NCBI GenBank assembly: GCA_964569385.1
Contig: CAZMUM010000029.1
Coordinates: forward strand, 4,992 to 68,991
Source: JAADHX01 sp964569385
GTDB taxonomy: Bacteria; Actinomycetota; Acidimicrobiia; Acidimicrobiales; Poriferisodalaceae
Length of the DNA: 64,000 bases
Direction: 5' to 3'
Below, piece after piece: positions 16,786 through 24,820 of this stretch. The notes beneath the pieces are model-generated. The model saw only the letters and a program-made list of their open reading frames with translations, was not told where the DNA came from and did not search any database. Position 1 is the first letter of the stretch; each line of letters starts with the position of its first letter. Made by a program: the position numbers and the translations under genes.

Positions 16786-19106
16786 GGGAAAAAGTTTCCG
16801 ACGGACTCACGGGCCTAACGTTTGTGCTTGCGGTTCTCGCCGGTCCACTGATGTACGTCTCGCAGGTCATTGTAGACGAAGATGCCTTCGTTGCCGTAGC
16901 CGACCGGATAGTCGCTCATCCCGAGGTACGCCGTGCCGTCGCCGAAGAGGTCACAACCCTTTCGTTTGAGGCCTTCGCCGCTGACGAAGCCGTCGCTGAT
17001 GCTCTACCCGATCGATTGAGGTCTATAGCGGTTCCGCTAACGCGTATCGCGGCGGAGCAGATAACTGATGCTGCGTTCGCGGTCTTGGACACCGATGCGG
17101 CCGTCGATGCTCGCGACTCGGCTCTTCGTGAGCTGCATCGCCAGGCAACCGCTGATGTCGACGGTCTAACCATCGATCTGAGGGCTGTTCTGGTCCGCAC
17201 TGCCCGCGAGTTGGGCGGCCCGACGCTCGGCGTGGGTACGGCAAAGCTGCTATCTGACACCGACGCCGGAATCTTCGTACTGGCTGAGCCCAACAGCGCA
17301 AATAGCAGGTTGCTCGACTCGGTGCGAACGATCCCCGATGTCGGGGCGATTGTGGCTTTACTGATGTTGGCGGCGTTGACGGGTGGTATGGCAGCCGCCA
17401 AGAATCGAAGGCGAGCCCTCGTTCGCGGCGGCTTGGCACTTGCTGGCGGTGCATTAGTGTCGTTCGGAGCTACCAGCGTCGTCGTATTCGCGGTGTTAGC
17501 CCCTCCAGGTCGAAGCACCAGTGTCGGTATCGGGGTTGCTGAGGTCCTGGTGTCAGACTTCGCCCAGCAGCAGCGGGGAGCGATTCTCTCAGGTGTTGCG
17601 TTATCTCTCATTGGCCTGCTTCTGGGCCAGAGGCCCGCTGCAGTTGCACTTCGGAGGCTACCTGGCGAGCTTTGGCAGCGTAAGAAGGGAATCGATCGCA
17701 CGGTCTCAGCGATCATCGGCGATAACCCGCCGCTGGCGCGGATGATCCTATGGCTATTGGGCCTGCTGGTCTGTCTCGGATGGCCTAGTCCAACGCTTCG
17801 GGTTGTGGTGACGCTGATTGTGGGCACCCTGGCACTTCAGATCATCATCTGGGTGTTCTCTTCGGCTGGTCTGACAGCAGCTACTACGCGAGAGCGCCTT
17901 GGTGTCGACCTCAGCTCGGTTCGAGCCGATATCGCCAGCACTTCCCGCGTCCGGTGCAATGTTGGCCTTGTGAGCCTGGGGGCTCTGTTGTTGTGGCCCG
18001 AATGGGGTCGTACCACGCTCATCGGCTTTTTCGTCGTCGGCGCAGTGCTCCAGGTGATAGTCGATCTGCCCGGTGCCCGTCGGGTCTCGAAGGCGGCGAG
18101 GGAGGTTGGAAATCCGATTGAAGACGCCCGCAGCCCTCTAAGAGTCAACCTTGCGATCGGGTCGGTGGCGCTAGTGGCCTTGTTGGGTGTGTTGTCGACG
18201 CTCAGCGTAGATACGGCGACTGCCACGGCATCTGGTTGTAACGGTTATGACGAGTTGTGCGATAGACGAATCGATGAGGTCGTCTTTGCGGGCTCGCATA
18301 ACTCGATGTCATCGGTCGACCTTGGCTGGGATCTTGCCATGCAGAGTGGAGACATCATCGCTCAACTCGACCACGGTGTGCGGGCGTTGCTAATCGACAC
18401 CCACTATTGGGCGGTCGATTCGGGTGATGGCACCGGCGTCGAGGGAGGTTCCGATGCGGCGGCGGCGTCGGTCATCGAAGCCGCTTTGGCCGACACGTCC
18501 CCGCAGCCAGGGACCTGGCTTTGTCATGGGTTCTGTGCACTCGGCGCTACTGATTTCGAGGGGTCGCTCGCTGAGATCGAGATATGGCTGTCAGCACATC
18601 CCCGAGAAGTGCTCATTATCGTTATTCAGGATGAGATAAGCACCGCCGACACGATCGCCGCTTTCGATGCCAGCGGGCTGAGCGGGCTTGTGTACTACCA
18701 TCAGCCCGGCACTCCTTGGCCAACGCTTGGCGAACTCGTGGCCAGCAACGAGCGGGTACTCGTCTACGCCGAAAACGAGGGCCAGCCTGACAGTTGGTAT
18801 CAGAACATGTGGGATACCGCTTTCACAGAGACTCCATTTGCATTTGCGGTACCTAGCGATTTCAGCTGCGATCCGAACCGGGGCGATCCAAGTAATCCGC
18901 TGTTCCTGCTGAATCATTGGCTCACTACCGGCATTCCGGTGAAAGCAGCCGCCGAGACCGTTAACCGAGCCGCCGTTCTTCTTGAACGGGTCGAACAGTG
19001 CCGAGTCGAGACAGGGCGCCTTCCGACAATTCTGGCCGTCGACTTCGTCGAAACTGGCGACCTGGTTTCAGTGGTCGACCAACTTAACGGGGTCGAGCCT
19101 GAATAG
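16782..19106 (+). CDS. Multi-spanning membrane protein with C-terminal PI-PLC-like domain
   Basis: 774 residues. The N-terminal half has a helix at about residues 13-30, an extracytoplasmic segment, and then several membrane helices up to residue ~480. The C-terminal part is a phosphatidylinositol-specific phospholipase C X-like domain: H506 in FAGSHNSMS and H582 in WLCHGFC fit the two catalytic histidines, with an acidic residue in LLIDTHYW. Family enzymes cleave phospholipid headgroups; the substrate here is unknown. The frame is open upstream, but I take GTG 16782 because it forms a 4-nt GTGA overlap with the kinase-like gene and leaves that gene intact. Confidence 0.75.
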   Translation: MREKVSDGLTGLTFVLAVLAGPLMYVSQVIVDEDAFVAVADRIVAHPEVRRAVAEEVTTLSFEAFAADEAVADALPDRLRSIAVPLTRIAAEQITDAAFAVLDTDAAVDARDSALRELHRQATADVDGLTIDLRAVLVRTARELGGPTLGVGTAKLLSDTDAGIFVLAEPNSANSRLLDSVRTIPDVGAIVALLMLAALTGGMAAAKNRRRALVRGGLALAGGALVSFGATSVVVFAVLAPPGRSTSVGIGVAEVLVSDFAQQQRGAILSGVALSLIGLLLGQRPAAVALRRLPGELWQRKKGIDRTVSAIIGDNPPLARMILWLLGLLVCLGWPSPTLRVVVTLIVGTLALQIIIWVFSSAGLTAATTRERLGVDLSSVRADIASTSRVRCNVGLVSLGALLLWPEWGRTTLIGFFVVGAVLQVIVDLPGARRVSKAAREVGNPIEDARSPLRVNLAIGSVALVALLGVLSTLSVDTATATASGCNGYDELCDRRIDEVVFAGSHNSMSSVDLGWDLAMQSGDIIAQLDHGVRALLIDTHYWAVDSGDGTGVEGGSDAAAASVIEAALADTSPQPGTWLCHGFCALGATDFEGSLAEIEIWLSAHPREVLIIVIQDEISTADTIAAFDASGLSGLVYYHQPGTPWPTLGELVASNERVLVYAENEGQPDSWYQNMWDTAFTETPFAFAVPSDFSCDPNRGDPSNPLFLLNHWLTTGIPVKAAAETVNRAAVLLERVEQCRVETGRLPTILAVDFVETGDLVSVVDQLNGVEPE

Positions 19107-19123
19107 ACCGCTACAGGCAGGTC

Positions 19124-19187
19124 AAAACCAGCACTGACACCGGGAAAGGTCCGCCGGCGAACGTTTCCCGGTGTCAGGAGTGGTTTT
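19124..19187. terminator. Palindromic element copy 3, probable bidirectional terminator
   Basis: 24-bp arms: AAAACCA, three mismatches, then a perfect CTGACACCGGGAAA, around a 16-bp loop with CCGCCGGCG. It lies between the PI-PLC-like gene (stop 19106) and convergent hisG (stop starts at 19193). The right arm ends in TGGTTTT and the left begins with AAAACCA, giving a short T-run after the stem on both strands. That is the best terminator shape of the four copies. Confidence 0.7.
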
Positions 19188-19192
19188 CGTCG

Positions 19193-20050
19193 CTATTCGA
19201 CGATGGCGTCGGTGGGGAGGGCCACTATTGCAGTTGCGCCGAGGGCTCTTAGGTCGGCGAGTTTGGCCCACAGGTTTTCTCGTTTGACGACGATGTGGGC
19301 GGCCACGAGGTCGTCATTACCTGCCAAAGGCAGAATCGTGGGCGACCCTAAGCCAGGGAACAATTCGCTAAGAGCGGCGACCTTGGCTGGGCTGATGTGG
19401 AGCATGACGTACTGCGTTCGGCGGGCGGCCAAGGCGGCCTCGATGCGCAGACACATGTCGGTCACCGACGGTGGTGGTGCAACGACCGTTGCGAATATGG
19501 CTTGGCAGTCGGTAATGGTTTCGAGCACGCGTAAACGGTTGCGGCTTAGGCTGGCGCCGGTTTGGCGAAGGTCGACTATGGCATCGGCGAGGCCGACAGC
19601 GACGGGGCCCTCTAAGGCCCCGCCCATTGGTACGACGGTCACGTCGACACCCAGGGAGTCGAAGTAGTGGCGAGTCCACGTGGGGAGATGGGTCGCGACC
19701 ACTCCCCCGCCGAGGTCGGCGGCAGTTTGGTAGGCGTCGTCTTCGCGAACGGCGATTACGAGGTCGGACTTTGAGAAGCCAAGGTCGATCGACGGTAGAT
19801 GTTCGACGCCGCTCTCTAGGGCTGTGTCGGTCGAGACAAAGGCCGCCGATAATTGGCCCGTTGCCAACCATTGGGCCGCGTCGCGGGGACGCATCTCGAT
19901 GAACTGGATGCCCGATGCATTCGTGGCAGCCACCCCCGCACCCTTGAACTCGCCGACCCGGTAGCCGGCGTGGCTAAGTAGGTCGAGACATGCTTCGCGC
20001 AAGCGGCCCTTGGACGGCACCGCAACTCGTACGGCATCAGAACTGTTCAC
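19193..20050 (-). CDS. hisG: ATP phosphoribosyltransferase (long form)
   Basis: 285 residues. It catalyses the first step of histidine synthesis, joining ATP and PRPP. The start VAVPSKGRLREACLDLL is the family signature, and VDLRQTGASL (near residue 165) belongs to the PRPP site. The length and the C-terminal ACT-like part (from about residue 205, ALAARRTQYVMLHI) mark it as the long HisG that needs no HisZ and is usually feedback-inhibited by histidine. GTG start; it overlaps hisE by 4 nt, so the two early histidine genes form an operon. The other his genes are not in the window. Confidence 0.93.
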   Translation of the reverse strand: MNSSDAVRVAVPSKGRLREACLDLLSHAGYRVGEFKGAGVAATNASGIQFIEMRPRDAAQWLATGQLSAAFVSTDTALESGVEHLPSIDLGFSKSDLVIAVREDDAYQTAADLGGGVVATHLPTWTRHYFDSLGVDVTVVPMGGALEGPVAVGLADAIVDLRQTGASLSRNRLRVLETITDCQAIFATVVAPPPSVTDMCLRIEAALAARRTQYVMLHISPAKVAALSELFPGLGSPTILPLAGNDDLVAAHIVVKRENLWAKLADLRALGATAIVALPTDAIVE

Positions 20051-20325
20051 GATCGGCGACCCTCGAGTACGGCGTATACGTCACTCATTGAGACGTCGAC
20101 GGCAGCTAAGCCCACCATTAGGTGGTAGATGAGATCGGCGGCCTCGTTGGCGGTATTGGCGGCGTCGGTTTCGTCGCGTTGGAGCTCTAGACAGACCTCG
20201 AACGCCTCTTCCATGATCTTGCGCTGGTTCAGCACCGGATTGGCCAGGAGCTTCGCGGTGTAGGAATCTGCTTGGCTGGCGTCGCGCCGGTCTCGGATTA
20301 CGTTTTCGAGTTCGTCAAGAATCAC
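20047..20325 (-). CDS. hisE: Phosphoribosyl-ATP pyrophosphatase
   Basis: 92 residues from the GTG at 20325, or up to 106 if the ATG at 20367 is used. It hydrolyses phosphoribosyl-ATP, the second step of histidine synthesis. The MazG-like helical core is clear: KIMEEAFEVCLEL, then NEAADLIYHLMVGL with the metal-binding acidic residues. I prefer the internal GTG because the sequence there (ILDELENVIRDRR) matches the usual N-terminus, and because the longer form would overlap the upstream DinB-like gene by 53 nt. No strong ribosome-binding site decides it. It is coupled to hisG by a 4-nt overlap. Confidence 0.88.
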   Translation of the reverse strand: MILDELENVIRDRRDASQADSYTAKLLANPVLNQRKIMEEAFEVCLELQRDETDAANTANEAADLIYHLMVGLAAVDVSMSDVYAVLEGRRS

Positions 20326-20860
20326 GAGAACCCAGACTACGGAACCCTTGCTCGACATCCCAGACATGGTGGATGGGATCGTGGATCATGTATCTCGCAA
20401 AACTGTCGATGGTGAAGGCGGCCCCGTCGGATCTGAAACCGGTTCGTTGCCACTGGTCGCTACCAACGGAGTCGAATCGATCGGCCAGCGCGTTAGCCGC
20501 TGCTGTCAATTCGCCAGTGACCATAGAGGGGTCGGAGAGGTCGTAGCGCATCTCAACAGCCGCGACGTTCTGGTCCCAGTCGGGGAACTTTGGGCCATCA
20601 TTGTCGAGCATCAGGCCGAGCCGTTCCAGGTATAGAACAAATACGTCTCGCACATGGGCGGCGTACTCGAGGGCCGACCAGAGCTCGCTGGAAGGTCGTG
20701 CACGAAGGTCGGATTCAGGTCCGGCCAGGATGCCGACCCAGGCCAGGGAGTTGGCTCGGATGGCGTCGCCAACCGTCGTGGCATCGAACTTGGCCGCGAC
20801 AAAAGAGCATTCGGGGCACTGGCGTTGGAGAACCCAAGTCCAGTCTTTATCGTCCCTCAC
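20315..20860 (-). CDS. DinB-family protein
   Basis: 181 residues. The four-helix DinB/YfiT fold is suggested by SALEYAAHVRDVF (near residue 64), which supplies one metal-ligand His, and by FARYMIHDPIHHVWDV near the end, with further His residues. The N-terminal QCPEC resembles a rubredoxin-like knuckle often seen in this actinobacterial subgroup. DinB-like proteins are metal-dependent and some are thiol transferases that use mycothiol; the substrate here is unknown. It is just upstream of hisE and overlaps it by about 11 nt, so it is probably co-transcribed with the histidine genes without an obvious functional link. Confidence 0.75.
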   Translation of the reverse strand: MRDDKDWTWVLQRQCPECSFVAAKFDATTVGDAIRANSLAWVGILAGPESDLRARPSSELWSALEYAAHVRDVFVLYLERLGLMLDNDGPKFPDWDQNVAAVEMRYDLSDPSMVTGELTAAANALADRFDSVGSDQWQRTGFRSDGAAFTIDSFARYMIHDPIHHVWDVEQGFRSLGSRDS

Positions 20861-20870
20861 GGTTTGGGTC

Positions 20871-22619
20871 CTAGTCGTCGAGTAGTTGTTTCTTGAGTTC
20901 CCGTTTCACAAACTTGCCGTTGGCGTTGCGCGGTAACTCAGTTCGGAACCATACCTTGGCCGGGATTTTGTAGGGGGAGAGTTTGCCTGTTAAGTGGTCG
21001 ACCAGTTCGGCATCGGGGATCGTTTCGCCGTCGGCGGTCACGATGGCGGCACCGACGATCTCGCCGAGGTGGTCGTCGGGAATCCCAAATACTGCCACCT
21101 CTGCTACTCGATCGTGTTCGTAGATGGCGGCCTCGACTTCGGCGCAGTGAATGTTCTCGCCGCCGCGAATCACGATGTCTTTCTTGCGGTCGCGAATCGA
21201 CACAAAGCCGTGGTCGTCGATGATTGCGATGTCGCCGGTGTGGAACCAACCATCAACAATGGCTTCGGCGGTTTCCTCGGGACGGTTGAGGTATCCCTTG
21301 ATGACACTCGACCCGCGGACCACGAGTTCGCCTAGAGCGTTGATTCCGACATCGTTGCCGTCGTCGTCGACGCACCTGGCCTCGAGAGTTGGCACAACAG
21401 CACCGACGGAGTCTGGCTTGAGCAGGTACATCTGGTCGCTCACGGCGGTGACGATGCCGTGGGTCTCGGTGAGGCCGTATCCAGTCGACGGCTTGCCGCC
21501 AGAGAGGCTCTCGTCGATTTTCTGAACCAGATCGGGCTGAACCGCGGCCCCTCCGCCACCCATCGAAGTGAGGCTCGACGTGTCTGTTGTGGCCCAGTTT
21601 GGGTGCATGAGAAGCTCGCGACTCATCGTCGGCACGCCGGTAAAGAGGGTGACTCGTTCACTTTCGATGATCTCGAGGGCGCGTGTTGCGTCCCACTTGT
21701 ACATCGAAATGATTCGTCCTCCAGCCGCGGTGATTGGGTGAAGAACGCAGTTGCATCCGGTGACGTGAAACAGCGGGACTGGCAGAAGCACCGTGAGTTG
21801 ACCGCTGTCGGACGCTTCGGCGGGAGAGCCGCCGGTCGCGGCCTTGGCCGCATCGCCTGCTGCGCTCAAGAAGGCGATGTTCATGAGGTTGGCGACCGAG
21901 CCGCGGTGGGTGAGCTGGGCCCCCTTGGGTGATCCGGTGGTACCCGATGTGTAGAAGATCGTGGCATCGTCGTCGGGGTCGATGTCGGCGTCTGGAAGGG
22001 CACTGGGGGCAAGGTCGGGACGTACAAGGTCGGTCCACAACACTGTGTCAGTTGGCCCCGCGCTGGTTGGCACTGGGTCGGTCAGCGGTGCGCCGTCAGG
22101 TCGAACCACGATTAGCGGGAGTGAGCCACCAGAACGGATGTCCTCAAGCTCGGGTACCAGCCTGGCGATTCGTTCGCCATCAAGAATTAGCAGCTTCGGC
22201 GCCGAGTCTTCTATCGCAAACTTCATCTCAGGACCGGTCCACCATGCGTTCATGCCCACGATGGCCGCACCAACCGAAATGATGGCCCAGTACGAAAAGA
22301 TCCACTCTGGATAGTTGCGCATTGACACTGCAACGCGGTCGCCTGGCTGGACGCCATAGGTGTTCACGAGGGCATCGGCGAGCGAACGGACGATGGCGTG
22401 GGCCTCGGCGTACGTGTAACGCTCGTCGTCGTAGACCACGTATTCGGCGTCGCCGTGAGCGGCCGACATCTCCCAAAGAACCCGCATGTTCGGTGGCGCG
22501 GCGTCGTACACCTTTACCGGAATGCCCCTGATCTCCTCGACATGTGTCGCAAACGGCGAGCCCGACTTGGTTAGCTCGGCGTATGTGGTGTTGAAGGCGT
22601 CGAAGACAGCTGAGTCCAT
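20871..22619 (-). CDS. Acyl-CoA synthetase (AMP-forming, class I adenylate-forming)
   Basis: 582 residues, a full-length fatty-acid-CoA-ligase-like enzyme. The ATP-binding P-loop is FYTSGTTGSPKGAQ (near residues 215-228). The adenylate motif is STGYGLTETHG, the hinge region reads GWFHTGDIAIIDDHGF with DRKKDIVIRGGENI after it, and the catalytic lysine lies in the C-terminal RNANGKFVKRELK. It activates a carboxylic acid to acyl-AMP and then to the CoA thioester. The substrate cannot be read from sequence; fatty or aromatic acids are both possible. ATG start. It lies 10 bp upstream of the DinB-like gene in the same direction. Confidence 0.88.
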   Translation of the reverse strand: MDSAVFDAFNTTYAELTKSGSPFATHVEEIRGIPVKVYDAAPPNMRVLWEMSAAHGDAEYVVYDDERYTYAEAHAIVRSLADALVNTYGVQPGDRVAVSMRNYPEWIFSYWAIISVGAAIVGMNAWWTGPEMKFAIEDSAPKLLILDGERIARLVPELEDIRSGGSLPLIVVRPDGAPLTDPVPTSAGPTDTVLWTDLVRPDLAPSALPDADIDPDDDATIFYTSGTTGSPKGAQLTHRGSVANLMNIAFLSAAGDAAKAATGGSPAEASDSGQLTVLLPVPLFHVTGCNCVLHPITAAGGRIISMYKWDATRALEIIESERVTLFTGVPTMSRELLMHPNWATTDTSSLTSMGGGGAAVQPDLVQKIDESLSGGKPSTGYGLTETHGIVTAVSDQMYLLKPDSVGAVVPTLEARCVDDDGNDVGINALGELVVRGSSVIKGYLNRPEETAEAIVDGWFHTGDIAIIDDHGFVSIRDRKKDIVIRGGENIHCAEVEAAIYEHDRVAEVAVFGIPDDHLGEIVGAAIVTADGETIPDAELVDHLTGKLSPYKIPAKVWFRTELPRNANGKFVKRELKKQLLDD

Positions 22620-22851
22620 CGGACCAGTTTGGTATACCTCGGGCGTGCTGGCTAACTACCGGCGAGGCTGGGGCTGGTTGAATCGTTGGAGGTGGTGTTT
22701 GCCCTCGATGTAGCGACAACGGCAGCGCGACGAAATGGCCGGATCTATTCGGCCGCTCCGTTCGACTTCAACTCAAACGCGGGACTCTAGGAGATTGGAG
22801 GCGGCGTCGCACAAGTCATGCGTATTGATCCCGTCAGACCCGTAGCGAGAG

Positions 22852-22875
22852 CACTGTAGGGTTGCTACTACAGTG
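22852..22875. promoter_or_regulatory. Inverted repeat covering the start codon of the RNxxxH gene
   Basis: CACTGTAG and CTACAGTG form perfect 8-bp arms around an 8-bp spacer, and the right arm contains the GTG start codon (22873-22875) of the next gene. It could be an operator for autoregulation or an RNA hairpin hiding the start. The rest of the 250-bp gap between the two divergent genes shows nothing I can name. Confidence 0.4.
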
Positions 22876-23520
22876 GATTCGACCCGAAAGTCCCAGGATC
22901 TAGTCGCCACGATCCGCGAGGCCGTGGAGACGGCGTGGGGCCTCAAGCTGTTACTCGATCGAGAGAATCAAGGCCGCCTGCAGGTCGCTCTTCTCTCGGG
23001 CGGACTGAATGCGTGCATCGCTGCTACCGATGGCATTAAGGCTGGAAAGAACCTGATACGGACCAGTTCACCATCTACGACATCTGATTACCGTCTCTTG
23101 ATGAGCCATCTCACCGAGGAACTGAAGGATTCAGCAACGGTGCTTGGGTTTGCGAAGAGTATTCGCAACCGACTGTCACACCCGATCGGACGGTCACCCA
23201 TTCAACCCGGTGGCTCGGTGATGTACGAAATGTCGATCCTTGGCGGGCAATCGGGAGCCAAAGACCTCCCTGATGGACGGATAGTTATTGATGGCCTCGG
23301 AGCAGCGAAACTCGTTGACGGTGGCTTAGCGTCGGAACTGTGCCTACCGATTAACTCGGTGATCAAGGGTAAATTCTACGTGTGGATTCGAGATGTCCCT
23401 GAAGAGTTGAAACAGGAGTACCCGGGGATTGACACGCCGGCCGGGCTGTTGCGACATGCAACCTTGCATGCGACGGACGTTTCGCGCAAGGCGATGCGCC
23501 TGCTGCTTGACGCCTCTTGA
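22873..23520 (+). CDS. Unknown protein with an RNxxxH (HEPN-like) motif
   Basis: 215 residues, mostly helical up to residue ~110, with a beta-rich C-terminal half. Residues 98-103 read R-N-R-L-S-H, which fits the RNxxxH ribonuclease motif of HEPN domains; the preceding region (ELKDSATVLGFAKS) is helical as HEPN domains require. HEPN proteins occur in toxin-antitoxin and phage-defence systems, but I see no partner gene in the expected position and no other family match. The start is GTG 22873, inside an inverted repeat. The surrounding patch (22.6-24.8 kb) looks inserted. The function is unassigned; HEPN is a hypothesis from one motif. Confidence 0.6.
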   Translation: MDSTRKSQDLVATIREAVETAWGLKLLLDRENQGRLQVALLSGGLNACIAATDGIKAGKNLIRTSSPSTTSDYRLLMSHLTEELKDSATVLGFAKSIRNRLSHPIGRSPIQPGGSVMYEMSILGGQSGAKDLPDGRIVIDGLGAAKLVDGGLASELCLPINSVIKGKFYVWIRDVPEELKQEYPGIDTPAGLLRHATLHATDVSRKAMRLLLDAS

Positions 23521-23603
23521 CCCGCGTATCACCGCCGGATCTAATGATAGAGGAGTTCCCTAGATTGGGAGTTGAGGCGTGGACCGGGTCTGATCGACCG
23601 TGG

Positions 23604-23827
23604 CGTGGTCGAGTCCATTGTCGCTACAAGGTCGGCAACATCTCACCCAGGCTCCTAACCCAAGTCGGTTAGGCCGTCGAGTCGTCCAGGATCATGAGGG
23701 TCTTAAGGTCGCTGTGGAAGTCGAGGGCGTAGTCGCCGCCTTCACGGCCGATGCCTGAAAGTCCGCAGCCGCCAAATGGAGCGGTGAGGTCACGCACCAA
23801 GAAGGTATTCACCCAGACCAGTCCGGC
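23604..23827. repeat. 224-bp direct repeat, copy 1 (other copy 24597-24820)
   Basis: Aligns without gaps to 24597-24820 at an offset of exactly 993 bp, with 13 mismatches (about 94% identity). Copy 2 contains the real 3' end and downstream flank of the aldehyde dehydrogenase gene; copy 1 is a free fragment. Two small zinc-ribbon genes lie between the copies. Confidence 0.9.
23669..23827 (-). pseudogene. Duplicated C-terminal fragment of aldehyde dehydrogenase
   Basis: Encodes the last ~52 residues of the aldehyde dehydrogenase at 24662-26119, from GLVWVNTFLVRDL to the stop. Of eight differences from the intact copy within this coding stretch, seven are synonymous and one changes Asn to Asp three residues before the final Ala. 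The fragment has no start and no upstream domain, so it is not a gene. The synonymous bias suggests that it diverged while part of a working allele, for example in a related strain. Confidence 0.8.
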
Positions 23828-23842
23828 AACGAGGAGCTGGTT

Positions 23843-24187
23843 CTAGAAGATAGCTCCCACGAAGAAGGCGCCAGCGATCAGATCGACGATGCCAAGCACA
23901 AGCCCAACTGTCGCTGCACCTTTGTTGTTGTATCGGCTCGGCTCCTGCCGCATCTCGCGCTTGGCCATGGAGGACAATACGATCGCTATGGCGCCCAGAA
24001 CAAGTCCAAACAGAACGAACCCAAGAACCCCGATGACCAGGGATGCGGTCGCCTTACTGTTCGCCACGGTGGAGACGCCGGAAGTGCTCTGCGAACCATC
24101 GTCAAAGAACGACGTCCCACACTCGACGCAGAACTGCTTCTCGGTCTCGGAGACCAATGAGCAGATACGACAGACTCGCTTAACCAT
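23843..24187 (-). CDS. Zinc-ribbon membrane protein (DUF4190-like)
   Basis: 114 residues. The N-terminal ribbon has VCRICS and FCVEC (two Cys pairs), followed by a Ser/Thr-rich linker. Two hydrophobic helices then flank the short cytoplasmic-type loop MAKREMRQEPSRYNNKG. That layout, helix-SMAKREMRQ-helix, is what DUF4190 proteins look like. I chose the ATG at 24187 because it overlaps the stop of the upstream paralogue (TAATG) and starts directly with the ribbon (MVKRVCRIC), parallel to the paralogue's MVHRVCRQC. Function is unknown. It lies inside the duplicated-end insertion. Confidence 0.7.
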   Translation of the reverse strand: MVKRVCRICSLVSETEKQFCVECGTSFFDDGSQSTSGVSTVANSKATASLVIGVLGFVLFGLVLGAIAIVLSSMAKREMRQEPSRYNNKGAATVGLVLGIVDLIAGAFFVGAIF

Positions 24188-24570
24188 TAGCGATTCCCAG
24201 CGGACCGTGTGAAGGAGATAATAGCGATGGCGGTGAGGACCAGGTGTGTCGCTGGGAATATCAACAGTTGACTGAACGAGATATAGAAATCGGAGTTGGC
24301 AGAGGCCCTGATCCATGCCCACCCTGAATACAGCCGTAGGGCATCACCAAGTGAAACGAATTCCTGGCGCGCCACCAAGACCATGGACATCACGTACAAA
24401 CCAACGCCGACAGCGGCGAGGATGCCGACGATATTGCCTGAAGGTACCGACGTTGGAGTGTGGGGATCGTCTTCCGAAGGGCGTAGGTGGTATGGGGCTC
24501 GACACTCAGGGCAGAAGTCGTTCTCCGTTTCAACGTACGCAGAACATTGTCGGCAAACTCTGTGAACCAT
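24187..24570 (-). CDS. Zinc-ribbon membrane protein, paralogue of the next gene
   Basis: 127 residues with the same kind of N-terminus as its downstream neighbour: VCRQCS and FCPEC as a zinc ribbon, then a linker and hydrophobic helices (about residues 46-66 and 100-122). The middle part differs from the DUF4190-like neighbour. Its TAA overlaps the neighbour's ATG by one base, so the two are translated together. They are probably subunits or variants of a small membrane complex. No known function. Together they fill the space between the two copies of the 224-bp repeat. Confidence 0.65.
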   Translation of the reverse strand: MVHRVCRQCSAYVETENDFCPECRAPYHLRPSEDDPHTPTSVPSGNIVGILAAVGVGLYVMSMVLVARQEFVSLGDALRLYSGWAWIRASANSDFYISFSQLLIFPATHLVLTAIAIISFTRSAGNR

Positions 24571-24596
24571 GCGTTTGACGGTATCTGGGATTCCGC

Positions 24597-24820
24597 CGTG
24601 GTCGAGTCCATTGTCGCTACAAGGTGGGAAACATGTCGCCCAGGCTCTTAACCCAAGTCGGTTAGGCCGTCGAGTTGTCCAGAATCATGAGGGTCTTGAG
24701 GTCGCTGTGGAAGTCGAGGGCATAGTCTCCCCCTTCGCGGCCGATGCCTGAAAGGCCGCAGCCGCCAAATGGAGCGGTGAGGTCACGCACCAAGAAGGTA
24801 TTCACCCAGACCAGTCCGGC
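24597..24820. repeat. 224-bp direct repeat, copy 2
   Basis: Covers the last ~159 bases of the aldehyde dehydrogenase gene plus 65 bases downstream of its stop. It matches 23604-23827 base for base apart from 13 substitutions. Confidence 0.9.

Noticed and set aside
22740..22860. tRNA-like sequence before the RNxxxH gene
   Set aside because: A GTTCGACTTC-like run is present, but no acceptor stem, D arm or anticodon arm can be built around it.
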